A DNA stretch of 38,446 nucleotides from Russula earlei (taxonomy: Eukaryota; Basidiomycota; Agaricomycetes; Russulales; Russulaceae), in NCBI GenBank assembly GCA_025769875.1, contig JAGFNK010000495.1, forward strand, positions 1 to 38,446, given 5' to 3'. Both the position numbers and the translations under genes were made by a program. The notes below the pieces were generated by a model. The model searched no databases. It had not been told where the DNA came from and was given only the letters and a program-made list of their open reading frames with translations. Positions 29,269-38,446 of this stretch are shown here, piece after piece (the stretch's first letter is position 1; each line of letters begins with the position of its first letter).

Positions 29269-29996
29269 ATCTATGTGCTTTGTGGCATTCTTAAGTACCT
29301 GAGACCACCACTAAGTGCAGTGCAGCTAACTACCATTATGGATCACTAAGTATGTCCGAGGATCAGTGGTAACTAGCTACTGATTGTCCAAAATCATCTA
29401 ATCAATGTCTCTAACGCAATCTGCAGCGTATGAGCTGAAGCCAGTAATGCCCAGGTCCAGGTGATCTGTCACGGTAACTAGCCATGTCAGTTCACAAGCA
29501 GACAACAAGTTGGTAATAGAGAGGTGTTCAAGAAATGGGCTGGTTCCCATGTATAATGAGTAAGGATCCCTGCAGTGGTCGAAGTGTTTTATGCTAAACA
29601 GGTTATGGCCAATAGACCCTTCCTAGTACGACTTGGTCTGTTGAGAAGCTAGGGTAAGTTTGTAATGGGATAGACTAGGGCTGGTTCCACTAGCTTATGT
29701 GTTCAAGTCCGTCGGGGACCTTGAACAATGCAGAGAGAGTAGAGGAAGGTAGGTCTTAAAGGAGGAGAGCTCTTCTCAGGGGAGTGAAGAGAGACTCTTA
29801 GGGAAGGAAGGGAAAGGCGAAGAGTAGATGGTGGATGGTGTGTTGAGAGTTGATGAAATGGAGAGGTGTTTGTGGTTTAGGTTTGTGTGAGTGAAGTGGG
29901 TTGCAGGAGAATATGTTGGACAGGAGTAGGTTGGATTCTACAAGAGACCAAGCTTAGGGCTTTGGTCACAAAGTACTGAGCTTATATATACAGGAG

Positions 29997-30033
29997 AAGC
30001 GCAGCAATAGCTGCGCTTTGACTGTGCTACTAG
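29997..30033 (+). other. Hairpin plus CTAG, Helitron-end-like
   Basis: AAGCGCAGC-AATA-GCTGCGCTT forms a perfect 9-bp stem (29997-30018); 11 nt later comes CTAG (30030-30033) followed by T. This matches the known Helitron 3' signature (hairpin, 10-12 nt, CTRR, T). It also sits where the R region of a variant LTR would be, so the assignment is ambiguous. Confidence 0.35.
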
Positions 30034-30059
30034 TATAGTAGGAGTCATAATAAGTACTG

Positions 30060-30711
30060 TAACCTTGTTATCAAGCACAATAGAGTGATGAGTAAGAAGT
30101 CAGAGTGCGCTTACTGAGCATGCTCAGTCATGCTCAGTAAGCTGCTGAGTAAGAAGGCTTCTCTTGATGAGTAAGAGCTTTCATTGTCCACATGTTCACT
30201 GCTTTAGTGCATGTGCAAGCACCTGATTCATTTCCTGTTAGTTAGTTTAGGGCTGGTCGTTTGAGGACTTGTAGTTTGGTTAGGGAATAGTGTTATCTTA
30301 TAAGGCCCTTATATAGTTCTATTAGGGTCCTTAGAGTCGACCCTAATACTTCTATTAAGGTCCTTAGTATTGCCTTATAGTTCATTCTATAGTTATTAGA
30401 GTTGGTCTAATAACATGTTGTAGGGTCTTTGATACTAGGTTAGTACCTATTGTAGAGCACCTAGAGTCGTCCTAAAGGGTCCCTAGGAAGGCCCTAATAC
30501 TGTCCTTTATTGCTAGAAGGGTTGCCATTAAGTGGGGCTTGCTGTATGTCGATTGTGCCGAGAATCGCTCATGCAACAATGCACGCGTGATATTGTGGAC
30601 ACCTCTACTCACCCCTTTTGCTCGTGTGAACAGGGTGACACCATAGAGGCTGGGTTTCCTCTCATAAGGAAGGGTCCTTCAAGGGCCCTCTCCGGAGAAT
30701 GGTTCATGACA
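30060..30711 (+). repeat. Partial LTR, same family (R-U5 part)
   Basis: Matches the last 650 bp of the 23294-24255 LTR, from TAACCTTGTTATCAAGC to GGTTCATGACA, at well over 90 per cent, with the inverted repeat CTTACTGAGCATG/CATGCTCAGTAAG intact. Its left 310 bp are missing or replaced. The right end abuts Helitron helicase sequence at 30712. Confidence 0.85.
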
Positions 30712-32241
30712 GATCCCAACTCTATCATCCATCTTCCCCCCTACATGAAGTGCAGGCAGAACACAGTGTCCTCTCTCATTGACAGCATCTACACTGGCCT
30801 TGACACTGGCAACCCTTCCTCCCAGTACTTTGCAGAGTGCACCATCCTTTCTAGCCTTAACACTGATGTGGACAGCATCAACAAGGAGGTGCTTAGGAGG
30901 TTCCCAGGAAGAGGACAAGTCTTTCAGAGTGCAGACAGCATTCCCACTTCTGAGCAGAGTGGGGATGATGATGCTATGCTGAACTATCCAGTGGAGTACT
31001 TGAACTCCATCAACTGCTCTGGACTTCCTCTTGCTGCACTGGAGGTGAAGGTTGGCTGTCCAGTGATGGTGCTGAGGAACTTGGATGCAAGACTTGGGGT
31101 ATGTGTCATGAACCATTCTCCAGAGAGGGCCCTTGAAGGACCCTTCCTTATAGGAGGAAACCCAGCCTCTATGGTGTCACCCTATTCACACGAGCAAAAG
31201 GGGTGAGTAGAGGTGTCCACAATATCGCGCGTGCATTGTCGCGCAAGCAATTCTTGGCACAATCGACATACAGCAAGCCCCACTTATTGGCAACTCTTCT
31301 AGCAATAAAGGACAGTATTTGGGCCCTTCTAGGGACCCTTTAGGACGACTCTAGGTGCTCTACAATGGGTACTAACCTAGTATCAAAGACTCTACAATGC
31401 GTTATTAGACCAACTCTAATAACTATAGAATGAACTATAAGGCAATACTAAGGACCTTAATAGGAGTATTAGGGTCGACTCTAAGGACCCTAATAGAGCT
31501 ATATAAGGGCCTTATAAGATAACACTATTCCCTAACCAAACTACAAGTCCTCAAATGACCGGCCCTAAACTAACTAACAGAAAATGAATCAGGTGCTCGC
31601 ACGTGCACTAGAACAGCAAACATGTGGACAATGAAAGCTCTTACTCAGCAGCTTACTGAGCATGACTGAGCATGCTCAGTAAGCGCACTCCAACTTCTTA
31701 CTCAGCACTCTATTGTGCTTGATAACAAGGTTATGACTTGTTCTCTATTTAGCAGTTCTCTTGTAGTATATAAGCACTCAATTAAGTAGCGGACAGTCCT
31801 CAGACTGTCCATTTGTTTACGGCACTCTCTATTCCTGGGATACTCCTTTAAGGACTGTCCCCTTGTGACTATCCTGGCCTCCTCTCTGCATGATTGTTCA
31901 ACTCTCACAGTGACAGTACCTCTCTGGTATCTGTTACTACTCTGGACTCTACTTCTTGCCCACGCCGTCTTGGACGTCTATCAACTCGTCTCCGAGCTTA
32001 CCCCTCGCTCTTGAACTGGATAGTTCAACAGTGAGTCTTGACAGTATGTAATGGGAGCAGAGGCATCTTGAAGAGGTACAGGAACAGGGTTATGGAGGTG
32101 GAGCTGATCACTGGGGAGCATGCAAGGCAGAAGGTTTTCATCCCCAGAATCTCTTGCCAACCAACAGAGGATCAAGTTGCATTCAAATTCACAAGAAGGC
32201 AATTCCCTGTGAGGGTATGCTTTGCCATGACTATCAACAAG
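30712..32241 (+). pseudogene. Helitron helicase C-terminal fragment, split by a solo LTR
   Basis: Part of a rolling-circle transposon RepHel protein (PIF1-like helicase). Segment 1 (30712-31103) has DPNSIIHLPPYMKC, YFAECTILSSLNTDVDSINK, VLRRFPGRGQVFQSADSI, YPVEYLNSINCSGLPLAALE and KVGCPVMVLRNLDARLG. After the solo LTR (31104-32043), segment 2 (32044-32241) goes on in frame with CNGSRGILKRYRNRVMEVEL, ITGEHARQKVFIPRISC and FTRRQFPVRVCFAMTINK. The next expected motif (QGQS, helicase motif VI region) is absent: family sequence stops after TINK. The N-terminal Rep domain and helicase motifs I-IV are missing as well. The two halves join precisely at the GTATG duplication, showing that the LTR landed in an already partial helicase or one broken later. 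Confidence 0.85.
31104..32043 (-). mobile_element. Solo LTR (940 bp) inside Helitron helicase
   Basis: Same family as 23294-24255 but inverted: on the plus strand it begins TGTCATGAACC and ends GAGTCTTGACA. It is flanked by GTATG at 31099-31103 and 32044-32048. Deleting it with one GTATG restores the helicase frame (LGVCNG). It retains the TATA region, the 13-bp inverted repeat and the AGGGTCCTTAG-like words. Confidence 0.92.
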
Positions 32242-32353
32242 TTGTTAAGGCTCCAAAGTGCCTTAAATAAGATCAATGGTCGTGTCTATAAACGCGTCCT
32301 ACCAATGCAGATATGCTTGAGTCAAGCAAGCAATACTCGTGGAGGGGAAGGAG
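32242..32353. other. Short spacer between helicase fragment and gypsy LTR
   Basis: No gene. It contains the inverted repeat TTAAGGC/GCCTTAA (32245-32266). The helicase frame stays open by chance into the LTR. No Helitron end (CTRR after a hairpin) was found here. Confidence 0.35.
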
Positions 32354-32830
32354 TGTTAGATCCTTCTAGAGTATGACAACAAGATGAGAGGGGCTCTGCA
32401 GATGGGGTAGGAGTCAACTGTTTGGGATTGGCAAACTAAGTCGAGCTTAAGGCTCAACTGTTTCTACTGGAGGCTTTATATAGCCCTACAGGGATAAGGT
32501 TCATACTACTGTAGTACTGGTTGGTGCTATAGAAGCAAAAGGCAGCTCATAGAAGCGAGGTTGCTTCTATGTAAATGATCTCGGTGCTGGAAGCATTAAG
32601 TGCTTCCCCAATCAAGGAATCAACGTATGTGGCGGTACAGGAACATCTGGGACAGAAGCAATGCTACTCATTGCTTCTTCGGTACATCTTCTGAAAGATA
32701 CGATCAACGCGCTCCGAATGTGATATCAAGGAACATAAACGATCAAGATCTGACGCACGCATAATGCAAACGGTGCAGTCCATAGTTCAGGTGTTCCGGC
32801 ATCTTCCGGACCCCAAACCACTCGGTAACA
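32354..32830 (-). repeat. Gypsy 3' LTR (477 bp)
   Basis: On the coding strand it starts TGTTACCGAGTGG right after the polypurine tract and ends GGATCTAACA. A TATA box GGCTATATAAAGCC (about 32472-32485) lies inside, and a 9-bp hairpin CATAGAAGC/GCTTCTATG at 32548-32571. The second LTR is outside the window, so the ends rest on the TG...CA form and the adjoining tract. Confidence 0.85.
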
Positions 32831-32845
32831 TTACCCCTCCTTCAG
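32831..32845 (-). other. Gypsy polypurine tract
   Basis: CTGAAGGAGGGGTAA on the coding strand, immediately before the LTR start. It begins 26 nt after the last stop codon of the C-terminal extension. Confidence 0.8.
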
Positions 32846-32871
32846 ATTGGTGGTCCCACACACCAACGATT

Positions 32872-34627
32872 CTAAAATTGAGTGGTGGGGTCAACGCCAT
32901 CATCATCAAGGGGAGGAGGTGATGTGGTGAAGGTGTATCGGCCTTCTTCTGCTGCCTCATAGGCAGCCAATGCTGAGGCCACTATCGCCTCTGACTCCTC
33001 AGCAGTGGCTGAAGGAGACATGATCTGTGGGAGTCTGTCAGAGTCCCTAGGTAACCTCCGGACTGGAGGTGTGTCTGAGCGAAGAGGAGTCGTAGTGAAA
33101 GGTTCTTGAAAGGTCCTGGACCCTTCTCCTTTCGCTACCTGCAAAATGCGTGGGTTAGCAGTGTCCTCCCTCTCCTGGTCGGACTTCCTCTTCCTGCTCG
33201 GGTGTGCCTGTTCCCATCCTCGGTGGAAAGGGCATGATCTGATTGGTGTATAGGAACGATGATAGGGAGGCACTAGGCAATGTGAGGCAGCATCTGCTGC
33301 CAGTTGGTCGTGGCAATACTGGTGGGGCAGTGGACAGTACTTGTTAAAATGTCCTACCTCGCCACAATACTTGCATCGGTTCCTTTTCCTCCTCCCTTCT
33401 ATCATGTTCAGCTGCTGAGGCTCCGGAATGAAGTCAGCCGTTGCAGTAGACGCTTCCCCACTGCTGCTATAGGAATGGTAATAGATAGAGCTCTGGGGGG
33501 AAGGGTTTGGTGATGCTTCTGATCCTGCCCCTCCTCGAAGGCGCATACCGGACATGGTTTGGAGGACGTTCATCTCCTCTTCCGAATACCCTTGCACTGT
33601 CGTAGGTGTGGGGCTGGCTGGTACTGGTTCTGAGTCAGAGGTAGCATACCCCTGAGCAATGTCTGCCAAAGGCAGCTGAGGGACGAAGACGGGTAGAGGG
33701 GGAGTGGGCTGCCCAGCTCAGTAGTTGGTGAGGAGTTCTTCAGCCCAGACACCTGGAGGGGTTTCTCCCTGGCTACAGCCTGCTTCAATGAACTCCCAAC
33801 AACGTGAGCATACTTTGGCTGCCACCATTCTCTCCTTGGCTTCAGCCCTGTCTCTCTCTACTCCTCGCTTCTCAGCTAGGTACTTGCTGAGCTTGTAGCG
33901 CAGCTGTTTCTCCTCTTCCTCAAGCACCTTATAGTTAGCTTACAGCGTCTCTTGTAAGGTGTAGAGATGGTCCAAGCGGTAAAGTTCTGCCTGCAGCCCA
34001 TAGTCGCCTAGCAGGTAGAGGGTCTGTCTCCAGCGCCCTTCGAACTGCCTCTCTGTGTCGAAGCAGTCTAAGTCATGTTCGTCTTGGCCATAGTTATAGA
34101 GGTTATAGCAAGGGGTGGCCTGGAGGATCTCGCCATAGTCTGCATGGCCTTCTCCATTCTTCCCCCTCACTCTCGGCTCTCCCAAGGCAACGTCATAGGC
34201 CACATACCTGGCTGGTTTGTTGCCCCAAGTCATGCCATCAGGGATGTCAATCCCTGTGTGGTGTCTGTCAGCGTCCCATCGTACCCAAGGCTCTCCAGGG
34301 TGGGCATCCTGGGCAAGAGTGCTGGTGGGGGACGTCACATCCCAATCCCCAGGCTGAACGTCGACTTGGTCAGCAGGGGGTCCAAATTCAAGAGGACACA
34401 TATCTGCTTCTCCTTCTCCAGTGTTATGTTCATCCATTCCTTGGAAGAAGGCAAGAAGGGAAGCATCGGGAGTGGTGATTTCAAGTGGCCCCTCTACACC
34501 AGAGAGGTCGGACTGGGGAACGATTTCATTAGTGGGAGTTTGGGACATTTGTGAGTGACGATATGGGGATGAGGAAGTAGAGGGCATCTTTCGCTGGACT
34601 TTTATAACCCATATGGCCATGGGGTTC
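32872..34627 (-). pseudogene. Gypsy polyprotein C-terminal extension with coiled coil and CCHC knuckle
   Basis: Beyond the chromodomain the same reading frame continues for about 570 codons. It is broken only by TAA at 33942-33940 (CAA in the likely ancestor) and TGA at 33720-33718 (CGA). Order: acidic linker; TWGNKPARYVAYDVALGEPR; a coiled coil that runs straight across the TAA (LYTLQETL, stop, ANYKVLEEEEKQLRYKLSKY, then RDRAEAKERMVAAKVCSRC); a Ser/Pro-rich stretch; a zinc knuckle CKYCGEVGHFNKYCP (33375-33334); a basic stretch (HPSRKRKSDQE); and an Ala/Glu-rich tail ending DGVDPTTQF. The frame reaches to 26 nt before the polypurine tract, so it belongs to the element. Function is unknown. 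A second nucleic-acid-binding or gag-like role is inference. Confidence 0.75.
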
Positions 34628-35905
34628 CTTCTGTGATATTCCTCTATTAGTCTAGATGCTTTGATGTTCTCTACTGGCTCCCAAGAGTCATGGGCTTCGG
34701 AGTACCCTTCCCACCAGACTTGATACTCCAGCTGTTTCCTCCTTCCAGTTCGTCTTGAACCTAAAATCGTTGCTACTTCATATTCCTCTTCTCCTTCCAC
34801 CAATTCTGCTTCTGGATTGGTGTAGTTGGCCCCATGCTCCTCAGTTTCCTTGTAAGGTGTCAATAAGGAGGCATGAAACGCGTTATGGATCCTCCAGCGG
34901 CTAGGGAGATCCAATCTGTATGTCACCGGACTAATCACCTCCGTGATTTCAAAGGGCCCATATCGTTTTGGGCGTAGTTTCACTGTAGGATGTGTCATTT
35001 TTAGGTTGGTGCTGTCGAGCCATACCCTTTCTCCTTTCTGATAAGGTTGGAAACTACTTCTTCGCTTCTTGTGCCTGTGATCTCGCTTCCTGGATCCGGA
35101 CTTTCCAATTGTCTATTCTTGGTATCTTGCTTTCCCGATTTGGCTGGTGTGCTTTGGGCATAAAACCCATCCATAAGAAGAAAGGGGATTGTCTGGTTGT
35201 CTCTGAAACGTTAGAATTCATCGTGTATTGCACCAGAGGCAGCCAATCCACCCAATCGTCTTGTTGGTGGTTGCAAAAGATTCTTAGCAATGTTTCCATC
35301 GTCTGATTCATTCTTTCTGATTGTCCATCTGTCTGAGGATGGTAGGCAGTGCTGATATTCTGTTTGATATGCAGCTGGTCGCAAAGTTCCCTAATGAGCT
35401 TGGAACTTATTAGTTTATCTCGATCGGATATGATCTTGCTTGGTACTCCCACAAATGGGAATATTCTGTCCTTGTAGAGCTGTGCTAGCTCTTCTGCATC
35501 CATTTCTTCTTTGCAAGGAAGCAAGATGACGCCTTTAGTACAATTGTGGTCAGTGACAGTCAATATACTGTCATATCCCTTCGACTTCGGCAATTTGACC
35601 ACAAAGTCCATGCTGACAGTCGAGAAGGGAGTAGCCCCTTCTTCTGGTGGAATGGGATACAAGGGAGGTCGATTTGGATGAGTGTTTGACTTGTTACTTT
35701 GGCAAATTGTGCATCCTTCCACATATCGATCGACAAAGCGTCTTATGGTGGGCCACCAGTAGTATCGCATCATTCCCAGTAATGTTTTAGCTTTTCCTGG
35801 GTGTCCTGCTGTGGGACTGTCATGATACTGTTCCAGTAAGGTCCTGTGGGTTCCTTCGTCGCCTGTAACCACCAAGGCTTCATTCTTCCACCATAAGTTG
35901 TGTCG
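34628..35905 (-). pseudogene. Gypsy integrase and chromodomain
   Basis: Zinc-binding HHCC: HDSPTAGHPGKAKTLLGMM and EGCTICQSNK (about 35830-35690). Core triad: Asp in FSTVSMDFVVKLP (about 35620-35590), Asp in KIISDRDKLISS (about 35440-35405), Glu in QTDGQSERMNQTM (about 35335-35300). A one-base shift near 35045 (EARSQAQEAKK to SSFQPYQKGERVWLDS) breaks the link to the GPF-type region (RPKRYGPFEITEVISPVTYR) and chromodomain (VATILGSRRTGRRKQLEYQV, WWEGYSEAHDSWEPVENIKA; about 34785-34628). Chromodomains of this kind can steer integration to heterochromatin in known chromoviruses. Here the element is dead, so only the remnant is described. Confidence 0.9.
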
Positions 35906-35947
35906 CTTCTCCAGTCGGTGTCTCTGTACCCAATCAAGTAACTTTAA

Positions 35948-37400
35948 TCAGTGTCTTTCTTCCCCTTGTTGGTTCTTTATCCGTTCTTCCAATGCAGTAG
36001 TGTGCATTACTTGAATAAAAAGATGGTCAGGTAGCGCGACCACTTCTTCTTTATCCCCTTGTCCATCGTCAAGGTCAGGTCTCCTTGACAGGGCATCTGC
36101 TTTATTCCTTGCCCCTGCCTGATGTTTCAATTCTAAGTCGAAGTCTGCCAAGAAGGTAATGTATCTTGCCACTCGACCATTTATTCGCTGAGGGTGTCGG
36201 TAATGCAACAGGTTCGCATGGTCTGTATAAACCACCACCTTATGCTTTGCTCCCATGAGTAGGTGTCGCCAGTATTTCAAGGCTCGCACCATGGCTAAGA
36301 ACTCTTTGTCCCATATGTTGTAGTTCTTCTCTGCTTGTTTCAAGGCTGCTGAGAAGTAGCCTATTGGCCTCCTCTTTCCTTGTTCGTCCTTCTGGAATAA
36401 TACTGCTCCAATGGCATAATTGGATGCGTCTACTTCCAGTTCAAAGGGTCGCTCCTCATCAGGATGGAGCAGGACAGGGTCAGAAGATACTATCTGGATA
36501 AGTCGTTCCAAAGCATCTTTGCATTCTTGGGTCCATTCAAATGGCACCCCTTTCTTTGTCAAGGCAATAATGGGTCGAGCAATCTGACTGAATCCTCGAA
36601 TGAAAGCCCTATTGTAACTGAGGACTCCCATGACTTTGCGCACTTCGTGTACGTCCTTGATTTCCCGAGGCCAGTCCATGATTCCTCGGACTTTGGAGGC
36701 CTCAATCTTCATCTTCCCTTCGTCTATGTCCCATCCTAGCATGGTTAGTTTTCGCACCATGAACTGGCACTTCTGGGGTTTCAGGAAGTATGACTTCTTC
36801 TGCATCAGCGTGAGTAGTTCGTTGACACATTGCTCATGGATTTCTAATTGTTCAGGACTGTCCCCCGTGGCAATTCCAAAGTCATCCAGATAGTTGACCG
36901 TGTATTCTGCCCATCGGTCCAGCCAGTCACCGAAGTCTCTTCTCATCAGCCTAGTAAAGAAGGCTGGTGCGTTCTTGAGCCCAAAATACATGACGTTGGG
37001 CAGGTAGGTTCCATATGGCGTCTTGAAGGCTGCCTTCCAGCGATCTCCTTCTGCCAGTTGCACATTATTATATCCCCATCGTATGTCGAATTTGGAGAAG
37101 ACCTTTTTCCCTCAGAGTCTTTCCACTTCTTGTTCCAGATGTGGTAAAGGTTCATTGTCTCGTCTAGTCCACTGATTTAGTCATCGATAGTCTACAATGA
37201 TCCTCTTCTCCTTGCGTCCTTCTTGCCAATGAAGAACACCGGAGATGTGTAGCTGGATGGACCTGGAGTGATGTATCGCTTCTCTACTTCATCAGCTAGG
37301 AATTTCTTGAGGTATTCTCGCTCATCTCGTGTAAGGGGGTACACTTTGCAGTTTAGTTCCTTTGGTGTGTCAGGTAACAGCTCTATCTGCATGTCTGGTT
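35948..37400 (-). pseudogene. Gypsy reverse transcriptase and RNase H
   Basis: The N-terminal part (MQIELLPDTPKELNCKVYPL, YITPGPSSYTSPVFFIGKKD) lies at 37392-37215. A one-base shift near 37210 leads to RIIVDYR, stop, LNQWTRRDNEPLP and then a second stop. The frame is open from 37111 to 35951: FSKFDIRWGYNNVQLAEGDR, PNVMYFGLKNAPAFFTRLM, the catalytic VNYLDDFGIATG (about 36900-36870), then RNase H with PFELEVDASNYAIGAVLF, YNIWDKEFLAMVRALKYWRH, KVVVYTDHANLLHY and HQAGARNKADALSRRPD. A TGA at 35950-35948 separates it from the integrase, which continues in the same frame. Confidence 0.9.
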
Positions 37401-38043
37401 CCCTTGGTGGTGGAACCTCTGGGACTTCTCTTCTGAGAAGACATCGGCAAAGCAGTGGAATTGCTTTGGAACATTGGCAAGGGGATCCTCTCCTTCCTGT
37501 GGTTTAATCGACTGCTGGGCCCACTTCTGAGCAATAGTTGTCTTTTGTAGGTAAATGGCTTCCCCTTTCTTCAATTGTCGGTTTTCATCTCTTGCTCGCT
37601 TTTGGAGTTTTGTGACATAGAGATCCAGGTACTTGTATCGAGCAGTCTTAATCTGTACCGTTCCTTCCATCAGCTGTCCTTTCTTCCAGTTGATGGTGGG
37701 GTCAAATTCATATAGGAAGGGATATCCCAAGATGACCCGATTCCATTCCTAAATCTGTGAGATAGAACCTTTGCAAGCTCTCCTTCTCCTTGTATCGGAC
37801 GCGAAGCCAGCAGTAATGGGTGAGTTCCCCTTGCTTATTCTGGGTTCCGTCAACGTTTCGTACTACCATGGGTTCATGTAGTTCTTGTTTCCCAATCTTC
37901 AGTCTTTTCCAAGCTGAGTGATCGATGAAGTTCTCTGTTGCTCCACTGTCTAGTAGAGCAGATTCCTCGGCTGTTGTGTGTGCAGTGACGAAAGTGAACA
38001 GAATATTCATAGCATCCAGTTTTCTAATGTACACTTGCAACAC
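37401..38043 (-). pseudogene. Gypsy aspartic protease region
   Basis: The active-site motif is SALLDSGATENFIDHSAWKR (about 37965-37905), followed by HEPMVVRNVDGTQNKQGELT and FYLTDLGMES typical of Ty3-type proteases. A shift near 37735 leads into the frame ILGYPFLYEFDPTINWKKGQ and a helical linker (QKRARDENRQLKKGEAIYLQ). The linker runs to about 37390, where another shift leads to the reverse transcriptase frame. Confidence 0.8.
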
Positions 38044-38446
38044 ACTATTCTTCCTAAGCCAGGCCGTCGACTTAGGTGTTCCTAAAAACCCTGTTCCATC
38101 AGTTCTTCCAACAAGTCCTCCTTCTGTTTGGTGGACATCTTCTTTATGGACGCCGAGGAGGAGCTTTTGTTATAGGTAGGAGGAGGAGATGTAGATCGCC
38201 CAGAGACAGTGCTTTCATTTCCACTGTCCCCTGAGTCGTCCTCCTTCTCTGTTTTCCAGAGCTCGAGCTTTCCCTTTGTCCCTTGGGTTACTTGATTTCT
38301 TCTTGACTCTGTCCTTGTCAGGACAGTTCCGACTGATATGTCCTGCTTTCTTGCAGATAAAGCATTTCCCTTCTGCTAGCAGTTTCTTCTTTTCCTCTGT
38401 CAGAGGAGGACGTCGCTTGGTCCTTGCTGCATCAGTGGATACTGAG
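38044..38446 (-). pseudogene. Gypsy gag C-terminus with zinc knuckle, truncated by window edge
   Basis: The coding strand reads TDAARTKRRPPLTEEKKKLL and then a CCHC zinc knuckle CFICKKAGHISRNCP (about 38370-38325), the nucleocapsid motif that binds element RNA, and a basic stretch (DKDRVKKKSSNPRDKGKARA). Shortly after, near 38215-38240, the frame is lost; an eroded linker leads to the protease. Most of gag is outside the window. Confidence 0.75.

Larger units (their letters stand above)
28997..30059. other. Unassigned stretch, possibly a foreign U3 region
   Basis: No gene recognised. A run of open codons at 28997-29085 is too short to judge. It holds the third paired-hairpin structure (29120-29268), purine-rich DNA at 29730-29900, and, at the right end, an imperfect dyad GACCAAGC...GCTTTGGTC (about 29946-29967), a TATA-like CTTATATATAC (29981-29991) and a 9-bp hairpin. 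Dyad, TATA, then R-region is the same order as in the 23.3-kb LTR, so this may be the U3 of a variant LTR that ends at 30711. Confidence 0.35.
32354..38446 (-). mobile_element. Chromodomain Ty3/gypsy retrotransposon, 5' end outside the window
   Basis: Leftward element. From the right edge: gag zinc knuckle, protease, reverse transcriptase, RNase H, integrase, chromodomain, long C-terminal extension, polypurine tract and 3' LTR (32354-32830). Reverse transcriptase before integrase plus a chromodomain defines a Ty3/gypsy chromovirus. It has frameshifts (near 37210, near 35045 and at least one between protease and reverse transcriptase) and stop codons (37181, 37112, 35948, 33940, 33718) that all fit C-to-T changes of the coding strand. 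The 5' LTR, most of gag and the target duplication partner lie right of the window. Confidence 0.92.

Noticed and set aside
29690..29740. tRNA-like B box (TGTTCAAGTCC)
   Set aside because: No A box at the correct distance and no cloverleaf; judged a chance match.
32044..32376. Continuous 112-codon frame across the helicase end into the gypsy LTR
   Set aside because: Family sequence stops after the TINK motif at 32241; the remaining codons read through spacer and LTR by chance.
1..38446. CRISPR arrays, operons, bacterial promoters and ribosome binding sites
   Set aside because: Introns, F-box genes and the retrotransposon set show a eukaryotic nuclear genome. No regularly spaced direct repeats of CRISPR form were seen.

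Overview
The window looks like a transposon-rich, gene-poor stretch of a basidiomycete (Agaricomycetes-type) genome. Three things point there: spliceosomal introns of about 46-58 bp that can be placed exactly inside transposase remnants; a leucine-rich F-box family with the motifs LPDDVLLEIF, HVCQGWRYVVF and PRRLNLRLVYTG, typical of mushroom-forming fungi; and the transposon mix (hAT, pogo/Fot1-like DDE, MULE, Helitron, Ty1/copia, chromodomain Ty3/gypsy). I see no prokaryotic features and could not support any rRNA or intact tRNA gene. The species cannot be named from the sequence alone.

Layout. 1-0.7 kb: 3' end of a broken hAT transposase. 0.7-2.7 kb: repetitive G-rich DNA, an unrecognised decayed reading frame and a purine-biased low-complexity block. 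2.7-16.4 kb: a leftward family of F-box genes. There is one fragment (3.4-3.9 kb), one intact gene (4.5-5.9 kb), one frameshifted copy (7.4-8.8 kb) and one copy with a stop at codon 6 (13.9-15.4 kb). Shared 3' and 5' flanks show that whole units of about 2-3 kb were duplicated. Between the third and fourth copies lie a decayed pogo-like transposase, two hairpin MITE-like elements and a solo LTR-like repeat.

16.45-25.62 kb: a Ty1/copia element with 385-bp LTRs and a perfect 5-bp target duplication. It carries two clean nested insertions: a 2.35-kb long-TIR element with a TA duplication (18.70-21.05 kb) and a 962-bp solo LTR with a TGGAG duplication (23.29-24.26 kb). 25.7-28.3 kb: a MULE transposase with three placeable introns and five nonsense codons, each one C-to-T change away from CGA or CAG. 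28.3-32.2 kb: a mosaic of LTR pieces from the family that hit the copia element, and the C-terminal part of a Helitron helicase split by another solo LTR (GTATG duplication). 32.35 kb to the right edge: a leftward chromodomain Ty3/gypsy element whose reading frame runs some 570 codons past the chromodomain through a coiled coil to a second CCHC zinc knuckle just before the polypurine tract.

The only gene that looks intact is the F-box gene at 4.5-5.9 kb; everything else is mobile DNA, its remains, or unexplained sequence. The most unusual observations are (1) a paired-hairpin/paired-tag architecture shared by three copies with different sequence, (2) the long C-terminal zinc-knuckle extension of the gypsy polyprotein, (3) the long-TIR element with a strongly strand-biased interior, and (4) modular exchange of LTR segments at 28.5-30.7 kb. 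I did not see evidence for a new defence or metabolic system.
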